Positions 1 through 6,941 of a DNA stretch of 19,182 bases are shown piece by piece. The position numbers and the translations under genes were made by a program. The notes below the pieces were generated by a model. The model ran no database searches. It was not told where the DNA came from and saw nothing but the letters and a program-made list of their open reading frames with translations. The DNA is from Desulfurobacterium sp. GTDB taxonomy: Bacteria > Aquificota > Aquificia > Desulfurobacteriales > Desulfurobacteriaceae. The stretch covers positions 1 through 19,182 of the forward strand of contig JALSLT010000037.1 of assembly GCA_026988135.1 (NCBI GenBank), in the 5' to 3' direction. Every line of letters begins with the position of its first letter. The first letter of the stretch is position 1.

Positions 1-642
1 GCTTCCACAAAAGCATTTACAACCCAACTTACAGCCCTTTTTCTAACAGCTCTTGAAATCGCTATTCAAAGAAAAACTTTAAAAGAGGAAGAGAAAGAAA
101 AATATATAGACCTTCTTCTGGAGATACCTTCAAAAATGGAAGATTTTCTCGAAAAAGAGAGAAAAGAAAAGAACATAAAAAAGCTTGCTCTGGAATTTTA
201 CATGGCAAAAGATGCTCTTTTTCTCGGAAGATACGTTAACTATCCTATAGCTCTTGAAGGAGCACTAAAACTTAAGGAAATCTCATACATCCATGCGGAA
301 GGTTATCCTGCCGGAGAAATGAAACACGGTCCTATAGCACTCATAGATGAAAAGATGCCCGTAATAGTTGTAGCACCAAAAGACAAAGTTTATGAGAAAA
401 TGGTTTCCAATATTGAAGAGGTAAAAACAAGAAAAGGCAAAGTGATAGCAATAATAAACAGTAACTGTGAAGAGATTAAAAGATTAACGGACAGAATAGT
501 GGAAATCCCCGAAACAGATAGGCTTTTAACACCTTTTTTAACTGTTGTCCCTATGCAATTATTTGCCTATTACATAGCTGACTTTTTAGGTTATGATGTT
601 GATCAACCGAGAAATCTTGCAAAGAGCGTCACCGTTGAATGA
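1..642 (+). CDS. glmS: Glutamine--fructose-6-phosphate aminotransferase (isomerizing), C-terminal part
   Basis: The reading frame is open from the first base, so the gene starts upstream of the window and only the last 213 residues are seen. GlmS makes glucosamine-6-phosphate from fructose-6-phosphate and glutamine, the first step to UDP-GlcNAc for peptidoglycan and lipid A. The visible part is the end of the isomerase half, mainly the second SIS sugar-binding domain. It opens with ASTKAFTTQL and contains YIHAEGYPAGEMKHGPIALI, both family hallmarks, and ends with the nearly invariant DVDQPRNLAKSVTVE. The N-terminal glutaminase domain with its catalytic Cys lies outside the window. The stop codon (640-642) overlaps an in-frame ATG of the next reading frame, but the better purU start is 18 nt downstream. 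The family call is secure. Confidence 0.97.
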   Translation, partial: ASTKAFTTQLTALFLTALEIAIQRKTLKEEEKEKYIDLLLEIPSKMEDFLEKERKEKNIKKLALEFYMAKDALFLGRYVNYPIALEGALKLKEISYIHAEGYPAGEMKHGPIALIDEKMPVIVVAPKDKVYEKMVSNIEEVKTRKGKVIAIINSNCEEIKRLTDRIVEIPETDRLLTPFLTVVPMQLFAYYIADFLGYDVDQPRNLAKSVTVE

Positions 643-648
643 TAAATT

Positions 649-654
649 GGAGGA
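649..654 (+). promoter_or_regulatory. Ribosome binding site that decides the purU start
   Basis: GGAGGA sits five bases before the ATG at 660. The earlier in-frame ATG at 639 overlaps the glmS stop and has no such site, so 660 is the preferred start. The resulting N-terminus, MEETATLLISCPDRKG, also matches where PurU proteins usually begin. Confidence 0.8.
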
Positions 655-659
655 AGTTA

Positions 660-1514
660 ATGGAAGAAACAGCCACACTACTTATCTCATGCCCGGATAG
701 AAAAGGAATCCTATCCGAAATAACAGGATTCATAGCAAGAAATGACGGAAATATTATCCACGCCGATCAACATATAGATTTTCAAAAAGAGATATTTTTC
801 ATGCGAATAGAATGGGCTCTCAAAAATTTTAAAATACCGAAAGAGAAAATAGAAACGGCTTTCTCCTTCATAGCTGATAAATTCTCCATGAAATGGGAGT
901 TGAAATTCAACACGGATATACCAAACGTTGCGATATTCGTATCAACGTATGACCATTGCCTATATGACCTTTTATACAGATTTAAAGCCTCAGAAGTAAA
1001 AGGAAACTTGAAACTCGTAATAAGTAACCACAAAAACCTTGAAGATATTGTGAAAATGCACGGAATAGATTTCCAATATTTTCCAAAGTCCAAAGAAAGC
1101 AAAGAACAAGTGGAAAAAAAAGAGATAGAGCTTTTAAAAGACAAAAGAATAGACCTTATAGTTCTCGCACGATATATGCAAATTCTAACTCCTCAATTTA
1201 TAAACACCTTTCCCAATAGAATAATAAATATTCATCACTCTTTCCTTCCCGCATTTATAGGTGCAAGACCATATCACCGAGCTTATGAAAGAGGTGTTAA
1301 AATTATAGGTGCAACAAGCCATTATGTAACGGAAGAGCTTGACAGAGGACCCATAATAGAACAAGATATAGTAAGAGTTACCCACAGAGACACTATAGAG
1401 GATATGATAAAAAAAGGAAGAGACCTTGAAAAAGTAGTTCTTGCAAAAGCTGTTAGATTGCATCTGGAAAACAAAATACTTGTATATGACAATAAAACCG
1501 TTATATTTGATTGA
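660..1514 (+). CDS. purU: Formyltetrahydrofolate deformylase
   Basis: This cytoplasmic enzyme hydrolyses 10-formyl-THF to formate and THF. It balances the one-carbon pool and supplies formate, for example to formate-dependent purine synthesis. At 284 residues it matches the usual family length of about 280. Residues 1 to about 75 form an ACT regulatory domain, starting TATLLISCPDRKGILSEI. The rest is the formyltransferase-type catalytic domain. Catalytic motifs are intact: Asn190 and His192 in RIINIHHSFLPAF, the GARPYHRAYERGVKIIGATS segment, and Asp228 in ELDRGPIIEQD, the triad expected from the GART/PurU fold. The gene lies between glmS and radA with almost no spacing, so it is probably cotranscribed. 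The ACT domain suggests allosteric control, which in E. coli PurU is by methionine and glycine; whether that holds here is inference. Confidence 0.96.
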   Translation: MEETATLLISCPDRKGILSEITGFIARNDGNIIHADQHIDFQKEIFFMRIEWALKNFKIPKEKIETAFSFIADKFSMKWELKFNTDIPNVAIFVSTYDHCLYDLLYRFKASEVKGNLKLVISNHKNLEDIVKMHGIDFQYFPKSKESKEQVEKKEIELLKDKRIDLIVLARYMQILTPQFINTFPNRIINIHHSFLPAFIGARPYHRAYERGVKIIGATSHYVTEELDRGPIIEQDIVRVTHRDTIEDMIKKGRDLEKVVLAKAVRLHLENKILVYDNKTVIFD

Positions 1515-1516
1515 TA

Positions 1517-2890
1517 ATGGGAAAGAAAAAAACCGTATATATATGCCAATCGTGTGGATATAAAACTCCGAAATGGGCAGGCAAATGTCCCGAATGCGGG
1601 GAATGGGGAACTTTTGTTGAAGAATTTCAACCCGAAAAACCTTCATCAAAAAGACCATCCATCTCATGGATAGATACATCATCCGAAAAACCTGTCCCTA
1701 TTACAAAAATAGAGAAAATACAGAAAGAGCGGTTTAAAACGGGAATAGATGAGTTCGATAAAGTCACAGGTGGAGGTATAGTAAGAGGGTCGGTATCTCT
1801 TCTTTCTGGAGAACCGGGAATAGGAAAATCAACCTTCCTCCTCCAATTATCCGATAAGATGGCAAAATATGGAAAAATACTATATGTAACCGCTGAAGAA
1901 TCCCCCGAACAGATATCTCTTCGAGCAGAAAGGCTCAATGTAAAAAACAGCAATCTTTTCATCTATGCAACAGGAAACCTGGAAGAGGTAAAAAATATCG
2001 TAGAACAGATGGAGCCCTCATTCATTATTATAGACTCCATCCAAACTGCCTATCTTACGGTTATAGAATCTGCAGCCGGTTCGGTTTCTCAAGTAAGAGA
2101 GGGAACGGCATTCCTTACTAATTTATCAAAAAGTAAAGGAATAACAACTTTTATAGTCGGTCATGTAAACAAAGAAGGGAATATTGCCGGTCCGAAAGTT
2201 CTCGAACATATAGTTGACGCTGTTTACCAATTCGAAGGAGACAGAGGATACAACTTCAGAATATTAAAAAGTCTGAAAAACAGATTCGGTTCTACCGGAG
2301 AAATCGCAGTATTTAAAATGGAAAAAATGGGACTTAAAGAGATTAAAAATCCTTCTCAGTTTTTTTTATCCCACAGACCTATTGGAAAACCTGGCTCTGT
2401 AATCTATTGCGGCATAGAAGGTTCAAGGCCTATCCTCCTTGAAGTTCAAGCCCTAGTGACAAGAGCTGCTTTCGGAACACCACAAAGAAAAGCAAAAGGT
2501 ATAGACATGAACAGACTTTCCATAATAGTTGCAATTCTTGAAAAAGAGCTCGGTTATCCATTAAGAAATTTTGACGTATTCGTAAACATTGCAGGAGGGG
2601 TAAAAATAGAAGAACCGGGAGTAGATCTTCCCGTAGCAGTAGCAATCGCATCAAGTTACGAGGGAAAACCCGTAAAAAAAGAGATTGCAATGTTTGGAGA
2701 ATTGGGACTATCAGGAGAAATAAGAGGAGTAAAACTTGAAGAGGTAAGAGAAAAAGAAATTGAAAGAAACAGCTTTTACTCCATACGTAACTCTTTACAA
2801 AAAAATAATAATAAAATAAAATTTATGAAAGAAGCGGTAGAAATATCTTTAGAGGCGCTGTATGGGGAATATAACAAAGGGTCTGGTTAA
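1517..2890 (+). CDS. radA: DNA repair/recombination protein RadA (Sms)
   Basis: RadA is a bacterial RecA-like, DnaB-type ATPase that promotes branch migration and processing of recombination intermediates. The 457 residues match the usual length of about 455-460. In order: an N-terminal zinc finger (Cys10, Cys13, Cys24, Cys27); a RecA-like core with Walker A GEPGIGKST (98-106, Lys104); the RadA signature KNRFG at 254-258; and a C-terminal Lon-protease-like domain lacking a protease role in this family. I chose the ATG at 1517, three bases after the purU stop, over a TTG two codons earlier; both give the same protein otherwise. No clear Shine-Dalgarno is seen, so translation probably depends on coupling to purU. 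The extreme C-terminus after GELGLSGEIRGV is somewhat divergent. Its last 29 nt overlap the first ATPase gene. Confidence 0.96.
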   Translation: MGKKKTVYICQSCGYKTPKWAGKCPECGEWGTFVEEFQPEKPSSKRPSISWIDTSSEKPVPITKIEKIQKERFKTGIDEFDKVTGGGIVRGSVSLLSGEPGIGKSTFLLQLSDKMAKYGKILYVTAEESPEQISLRAERLNVKNSNLFIYATGNLEEVKNIVEQMEPSFIIIDSIQTAYLTVIESAAGSVSQVREGTAFLTNLSKSKGITTFIVGHVNKEGNIAGPKVLEHIVDAVYQFEGDRGYNFRILKSLKNRFGSTGEIAVFKMEKMGLKEIKNPSQFFLSHRPIGKPGSVIYCGIEGSRPILLEVQALVTRAAFGTPQRKAKGIDMNRLSIIVAILEKELGYPLRNFDVFVNIAGGVKIEEPGVDLPVAVAIASSYEGKPVKKEIAMFGELGLSGEIRGVKLEEVREKEIERNSFYSIRNSLQKNNNKIKFMKEAVEISLEALYGEYNKGSG

Positions 2891-3182
2891 ACTTGATAAA
2901 AAAGCTCATTCCATCGTACTGAAAGCCGAAACAGAATCAGCAGTCATCATTGAAGAAGCAAACAAAAGCTACAATGAAATCGTTAACAGATATATCCGGA
3001 AAGCAGAAGAGGAAAAAAACCATCTCTTTGAAATAGCAAAGAAAGAAATAGAAACCTATAGAGAAAGAAAAGAGCAAGAAGTTGAAAAAATTCTGTCAGG
3101 GTTTGAAAAACTCTCCAAAGAAAACAAAAAGAAATTTGTGGAGAAAGTTTTCAATAATTTGCGAGGGAAGATTTGTGGTTAA
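2862..3182 (+). CDS. V/A-type ATPase peripheral-stalk coiled-coil subunit (G/H type)
   Basis: This 106-residue, highly charged protein is predicted to be almost wholly alpha-helical coiled coil. Long runs of Lys, Glu and Ala with heptad-like hydrophobics run from about residue 15 to 95, including EEANKSYNEIVNRYIRKAEE. Similar small proteins head the V-ATPase operons of Thermus (G) and Enterococcus (NtpF), where they pair with subunit E to form the peripheral stalks holding the A3B3 head to the membrane stator. Sequence conservation in this family is low, so position and composition carry the call. The ATG lies inside radA. AGAGG at 2851-2855, six bases upstream, supports it, and no other usable start follows soon. 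Its end overlaps the start of subunit C by 10 nt. Confidence 0.8.
   Translation: MGNITKGLVKLDKKAHSIVLKAETESAVIIEEANKSYNEIVNRYIRKAEEEKNHLFEIAKKEIETYRERKEQEVEKILSGFEKLSKENKKKFVEKVFNNLRGKICG
3163..3168 (+). promoter_or_regulatory. Ribosome binding site supporting a TTG start for subunit C
   Basis: GAGGGA lies four bases before the TTG at 3173. There is no in-frame ATG or GTG near the conserved N-terminus of subunit C, so this site and TTG together define the start. Confidence 0.65.
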
Positions 3183-4018
3183 TAAAACCGCTTAAATTCA
3201 GCTATACAAATGCAAAGTGCAGAGCTATAAAATCAACTCTCCTGGATATTTCTGTTTTTGAAAGATTAACGAATTCAGCTACTATTGGAGATATCATTAT
3301 TGTTATAAAAGATACTCCTTACGGAAAGTTTATTAAATCTGTTCTTCAGGAATCATTAGGAAAAGGACTAGATAACTATTTTCTCTATCTCTTTGAAAAA
3401 ATTACCGAAAAGCTATCAAAAAAAGAAAAGGACATCTTTTTTCTATTTTTTATGGAAAGGGAGAATCTCAGAAAAAGAAAGAAAGAAATCCAACAAAAGC
3501 CTAACGCAAAAGAGCTTTTCAAAAAACTTGATATGGAATACGTAACCGCTCTCAAAAAAAACATTACGGTACTTGATAGAAAAGACGTAAAAGACCTTGG
3601 AGTTATAACCGGAAGTTATTTTAACCTCATCAACATAATAACCACTGTAAGACTAAAGTTTATATATGGATATAAAAAAGAGAATATTTTTCCATTCCTG
3701 ATTCCGTTCGGATCATTTACAAAGAAAGAAAATATAGAAAAACTTCTAAATATGGAGAAAATATCTCAACTCCATATCCTGTTCCCTTCAATCTTCAAAA
3801 AAACCGTAAAAGATTTCACCGAAATGAGAAAAGCCCTTTACCGGTACCATACGGAAACATTAAAAAAAGTGTGGTTGGGTTTCCCTTTTAAACTTTCCGT
3901 ACCATTTGCCCTTTTACGTCTTATAGAAATAGAGATAAAAAACATTAAAGCGTGTATAGAAGGCGTAAGGTTGGGACTTCCCGAAGAAGAGATAAAACGA
4001 ATGTTGGTAGGTATATAA
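3173..4018 (+). CDS. atpC: V/A-type ATPase subunit C (d-type, central-stalk socket)
   Basis: Subunit C (called d in eukaryotes) is the funnel-shaped socket that joins central shaft D-F to the membrane ring of K subunits. The 281-residue protein begins with the family N-terminal motif YTNAKCRAIKSTLL and ends with the conserved C-terminal helix pattern LRLIEIEIKNIKACIEGVRL and GLPEEEIKRML. The middle is helical, with a low-similarity repeat organisation typical of the family. At 281 residues it is shorter than the usual 320-350, so part of one repeat may be reduced. Translation starts at TTG. The start overlaps the preceding coiled-coil gene and the stop overlaps the ATG of subunit I (TAATG). 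In many bacterial operons C sits later, after E; here it precedes I. Confidence 0.88.
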   Translation: MWLIKPLKFSYTNAKCRAIKSTLLDISVFERLTNSATIGDIIIVIKDTPYGKFIKSVLQESLGKGLDNYFLYLFEKITEKLSKKEKDIFFLFFMERENLRKRKKEIQQKPNAKELFKKLDMEYVTALKKNITVLDRKDVKDLGVITGSYFNLINIITTVRLKFIYGYKKENIFPFLIPFGSFTKKENIEKLLNMEKISQLHILFPSIFKKTVKDFTEMRKALYRYHTETLKKVWLGFPFKLSVPFALLRLIEIEIKNIKACIEGVRLGLPEEEIKRMLVGI

Positions 4019-5835
4019 TGTTTTTACCTGAAAAGATGTACAAAGTTACCATAACAATACCGGAAGAATACCTCGACAAAGAGATAAAAGCATTGGGAGA
4101 AGCCGGCATATTTCATATTGACGACTCCAAAAAAACAAAGATATTCGAAGGAGAACTTAGCAGGGTCGAAACATTATTATCTCTGGCCACAATATCTCTT
4201 GATGCCTTCGGATTAAAAGAAAAAGAGATAGATGTCGGAAAGATTTCACTTACCGACATCCCGAAAGAGATAGACAAAATTGAAACCATCCTAAATAATA
4301 TCTCAAAAATAGCAGACAAACTTTCCGCCGAGGGCAAAAAGATATCTCAAAGAACAAAAAATATTCAAACGGCCAAAATTGTAAAAGAAGCTATGAATGA
4401 AGACTTAAATCTTGAAGAACTCATAAAAACACTCTCTTTTATAAAAATGAAGGTCTGTCTTATACCATCGGAAACTATTGAGTCCCTATTACTAACAACA
4501 AAAAGTTATCATGGACTTTCGATTTATCGCCAATTAAGTGAAGGTTCAACGGCAGTAGCACTCTTTTTCACCGACGATATAGAGGATGTTATTGCAAAAG
4601 GAATTGAAAAAACCGAAGGTAGAGAGTTAAACCTTCAAGACTTTCTGGTGGAAACAGAGAAAAAAACCCTCCAGGACAAAGAAATCTTTAAAAAACAGAA
4701 AACAAAAGCCGTTAAACTTTATGGACAAAAACTTCTCGAAACGATAAAAAAGTTAAAAATAATGAAGAAAATTCTTGAAACTGAAAACCTCGTAAATAGG
4801 ACAACAGAGGGATACATCATCGAAGGTTGGATTCCCGAAAATGGAAAGAGAAAAGTTATAGAAGCACTAAAACATTCAAAGGTCATTTTTTCAGAGCCTG
4901 AGAATGCTCCTGTACTTCTTAAAACCCCCAAAATTCTTAAACCTTTCGAAGAACTTGTAACCGGCTTTGCATATCCGTCATACAAAGAACTTAACCCTAC
5001 CCCCGTCTTCGCACTTATATTTGTTCTTCTTTTCGGAGTAATGTTTGGAGATATCGGACATGGAATCGTTTTATCAATAGCAGGCTTTATACTTTCAAAA
5101 AAAACGGAAATACTCAAAAGTTACGGAAAAGTTTTAATATTCTGTGGAATAAGTTCAACGGTTTTCGGATTTCTTTACGGCTCGATATTTGGAAATGAGC
5201 ACCTTATTCATCCAATCCTTTTCAACCCGATGGAAGAGATAAACAAACTTATTCTTTTCAGCATAGGTATAGGTGTACTAATTCTCTCTGTGGGCTTTCT
5301 ATTAAACATAATTACAAAATTCAGAGAAAAAGAGTATGGAGAAATGATAGCAGGAGAAGGAGGTGTTCTCTGGTTTCTAATATACTGGTTTCTTATAGGT
5401 ATTGCCATAAAAACCGTTCTATATAAAAGAGACATAAAAGCCGAACTTGCCATAATCGGAATCATGTTCATAATAACAATTGGTTACGAAATTTACCGAA
5501 AGAAGCAGATATTCGGCTCTTTTCTCAATGCTTTCATGGCACTACTTGAAAGTATCACCGGAACAGTTTCTTTCGTAAGACTTGGTGCCTTCACCCTTGC
5601 ACACGCTGCACTTATGCTTGCGATATTTGCCATAGGTAAAGCAATATCACCAAGCGGGTACTCCGGAATAGGTTACTGGATTGTAATGGTAATAGGAAAC
5701 ATCATAGTTATCGTTCTTGAAGCTCTTGTTGTTTCTATCCAAACAATGAGACTTGAATATTATGAATTTTTCGGAAAATTCTTCAAAGGTGGAGGAAAAC
5801 CTTTTAAGCCATTTAAACTGGAGGAGGAACGATGA
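4018..5835 (+). CDS. atpI: V/A-type ATPase subunit I (a-type membrane stator)
   Basis: Subunit I is the membrane stator that forms the two ion half-channels against the K ring. The 605-residue protein has a long cytoplasmic N-terminal half (about 1-325, alternating alpha/beta and coiled-coil) that contacts the peripheral stalks, then about eight membrane helices (about 328-590). The first membrane segment carries the family motif NPTPVFALIFVLLFGVMFGD. The essential arginine is Arg521 in SFVRLGAFTLAHAAL, and a second conserved arginine is Arg578 in IQTMRLEYYEFFGKFF in the last helix. The tail ends with the typical FFKGGGKPFKPF. The start at 4018 overlaps the subunit C stop; an open frame continues upstream to 3952, but MFLPEKMYKVTITIPEEYLD fits the normal N-terminus. 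At 605 residues it is slightly shorter than many homologues (about 640-660). Confidence 0.95.
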   Translation: MFLPEKMYKVTITIPEEYLDKEIKALGEAGIFHIDDSKKTKIFEGELSRVETLLSLATISLDAFGLKEKEIDVGKISLTDIPKEIDKIETILNNISKIADKLSAEGKKISQRTKNIQTAKIVKEAMNEDLNLEELIKTLSFIKMKVCLIPSETIESLLLTTKSYHGLSIYRQLSEGSTAVALFFTDDIEDVIAKGIEKTEGRELNLQDFLVETEKKTLQDKEIFKKQKTKAVKLYGQKLLETIKKLKIMKKILETENLVNRTTEGYIIEGWIPENGKRKVIEALKHSKVIFSEPENAPVLLKTPKILKPFEELVTGFAYPSYKELNPTPVFALIFVLLFGVMFGDIGHGIVLSIAGFILSKKTEILKSYGKVLIFCGISSTVFGFLYGSIFGNEHLIHPILFNPMEEINKLILFSIGIGVLILSVGFLLNIITKFREKEYGEMIAGEGGVLWFLIYWFLIGIAIKTVLYKRDIKAELAIIGIMFIITIGYEIYRKKQIFGSFLNAFMALLESITGTVSFVRLGAFTLAHAALMLAIFAIGKAISPSGYSGIGYWIVMVIGNIIVIVLEALVVSIQTMRLEYYEFFGKFFKGGGKPFKPFKLEEER

Positions 5836-6107
5836 AAAAAACCGTAATCAGAACTATCCTTTTAATTCTATTTCCGATTGCTGCGTTTGCCGGAGACGCT
5901 ATGTGGGCATATATCTCCGCAGCAGCATCGATTGCATTTTCCACAATAGCAGCAGGAGCAGCTGTGGGACTTGTCGGTTCAGCTGCAATGGGAGCTATCG
6001 GTGAAAAACCTGAAATTTCAGGTAAAGCCATCGTATTCCTCGGTCTTGCCGAAGGTATAGCAATATACGGTCTTATAATAGCTATTCTAATTCTCGGTAA
6101 AGTATAA
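5832..6107 (+). CDS. atpK: V/A-type ATPase subunit K (c-type ring proteolipid) with signal peptide
   Basis: The K subunits form the rotating membrane ring that carries ions. The 91-residue protein begins with a basic start and hydrophobic stretch resembling a cleavable signal peptide, residues 1-20, ending AAFA before Gly21. After cleavage about 71 residues would remain, enough for one hairpin of two helices: a Gly/Ala-rich helix (about 26-56, AAGAAVGLVGSAAMG), a polar loop GEKPEISGK, and a second helix with the ion-binding Glu74 in GLAEGIAIYGLIIAIL. Many bacterial K subunits (such as Enterococcus NtpK, 156 aa) have four helices, so this is the short form. Glu74 is followed by Gly rather than the Thr/Ser/Gln found next to it in sodium-binding rings, and no matching Gln is visible in helix 1; proton use is therefore inferred. 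A strong GGAGGAGGA site lies upstream inside subunit I. Confidence 0.93.
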   Translation: MKKTVIRTILLILFPIAAFAGDAMWAYISAAASIAFSTIAAGAAVGLVGSAAMGAIGEKPEISGKAIVFLGLAEGIAIYGLIIAILILGKV

Positions 6108-6412
6108 TGAGAATCATATTCGTAGGAACCGAAGACGAATGTACCGGCTTCGGACTTGCAGGAGTTGAAACAGAAGCTGTTGAAACGGAAAAAGAGTTTA
6201 AAAACGCAATAGGAAAATTTATAAAAGACCAAACCGTAGCTATTTTAATCGTTTCGGAAAAATTTGCGGACTTTTTTGATAACAAACTGAAAGGAATGTT
6301 AGGTAAAAAATCACTTCCTGCTGTTATTTTCGTTCCGTCTTTTGACGGAGTATCATCCAAACAAAGCTTAAAGGAGTTTTTGGCAAGTGTACTCGGAATC
6401 AGACTTCAGTAA
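6107..6412 (+). CDS. atpF: V/A-type ATPase subunit F (central stalk)
   Basis: Subunit F binds shaft subunit D and forms the central rotor stalk with it. The 101-residue length fits the family (about 100-110). The N-terminal Rossmann-like half starts MRIIFVGTEDECTGFGLAGV, matching the typical opening with the FxLAGV signature. A second strand ILIVSEKFADFF and the conserved PAVIFVPSF follow; the C-terminal helix (SLKEFLASVLGI) is the part that packs on D. The ATG overlaps the subunit K stop (TAATG), so translation is probably coupled. In Enterococcus the equivalent gene (ntpG) comes directly before A; here subunit E lies between F and A. Confidence 0.92.
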   Translation: MRIIFVGTEDECTGFGLAGVETEAVETEKEFKNAIGKFIKDQTVAILIVSEKFADFFDNKLKGMLGKKSLPAVIFVPSFDGVSSKQSLKEFLASVLGIRLQ

Positions 6413-6941
6413 ATTTAAAAAGAAAGTTATCGGAAGGGCAGAGGAAATAGCACAAAACAGATTAGAATCTGCCAAAGCTTATAAGGAAGAACGCCTTATA
6501 GAAGCGGAAAAAGAGGGGAAAAATATTTACAATGAAAAATTATCGGCAGCAAAAATAGACATTGAATCTTTTAAATTCAACAGCATAGCTGAAATAGAGT
6601 CGGAAACGAGAAAGAAAATTGAAAACAGAGAAATATCCATAAGAGAGGAGCTTCTGGAAACATTGAAAGAACATCTGGAAAAAAGATTCCCGATGATGGC
6701 GGGATGTTTTGTAGTATGGCTAAAAGATAACTACGACTCCGGAAAACTTATAGTTTTTCCCGAATTAAAAAAAGATATCGAAAAAATAGCAGGAGAAAAA
6801 TTCAACATTGAAACCGATAAAACGATAAATGGCATTCTCTTTAAAAAAGGAAGAATGTTGATTGAATTCTCTCTTAACTCAATAATCGAAGAATTCAAAC
6901 AGGAAATAGATAAAGAGATAGCTTCCATTTTAGAGGTTTAG
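6387..6941 (+). CDS. atpE: V/A-type ATPase subunit E (peripheral stalk)
   Basis: Subunit E pairs with the small coiled-coil subunit to form the peripheral stalks. The 184 residues have the expected two-part layout: a charged N-terminal coiled coil (about 8-95, including KVIGRAEEIAQNRLESAKAY) and a globular C-terminal domain (about 100-184, including a strand-turn GILFKKGRMLIEFSLNSIIE) that binds the B subunit. The start is GTG at 6387 within the end of subunit F. AGGAG at 6372-6376 lies ten bases upstream, a slightly long spacing, and no ATG is available before the conserved coil. The stop abuts the ATG of subunit A. Sequence conservation of E is low, but the repeated Glu/Lys coil, length and position agree. 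Confidence 0.88.
   Translation: MYSESDFSKFKKKVIGRAEEIAQNRLESAKAYKEERLIEAEKEGKNIYNEKLSAAKIDIESFKFNSIAEIESETRKKIENREISIREELLETLKEHLEKRFPMMAGCFVVWLKDNYDSGKLIVFPELKKDIEKIAGEKFNIETDKTINGILFKKGRMLIEFSLNSIIEEFKQEIDKEIASILEV

Noticed and set aside
1185..1682. Long minus-strand open frames opposite purU, radA and the ATPase genes
   Set aside because: They lie antisense to clearly recognised genes, and have biased composition with no family motifs.
3952..4017. Upstream extension of subunit I inside subunit C
   Set aside because: The added residues are Arg/Lys-rich and read out of the conserved end of subunit C; the ATG at 4018 gives the normal family N-terminus.
5753..6004. Plus-strand open frame over the subunit I/K junction
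   Set aside because: It is a shifted frame of two well-supported genes and encodes an Arg/Ser/Cys-rich sequence with no sense.
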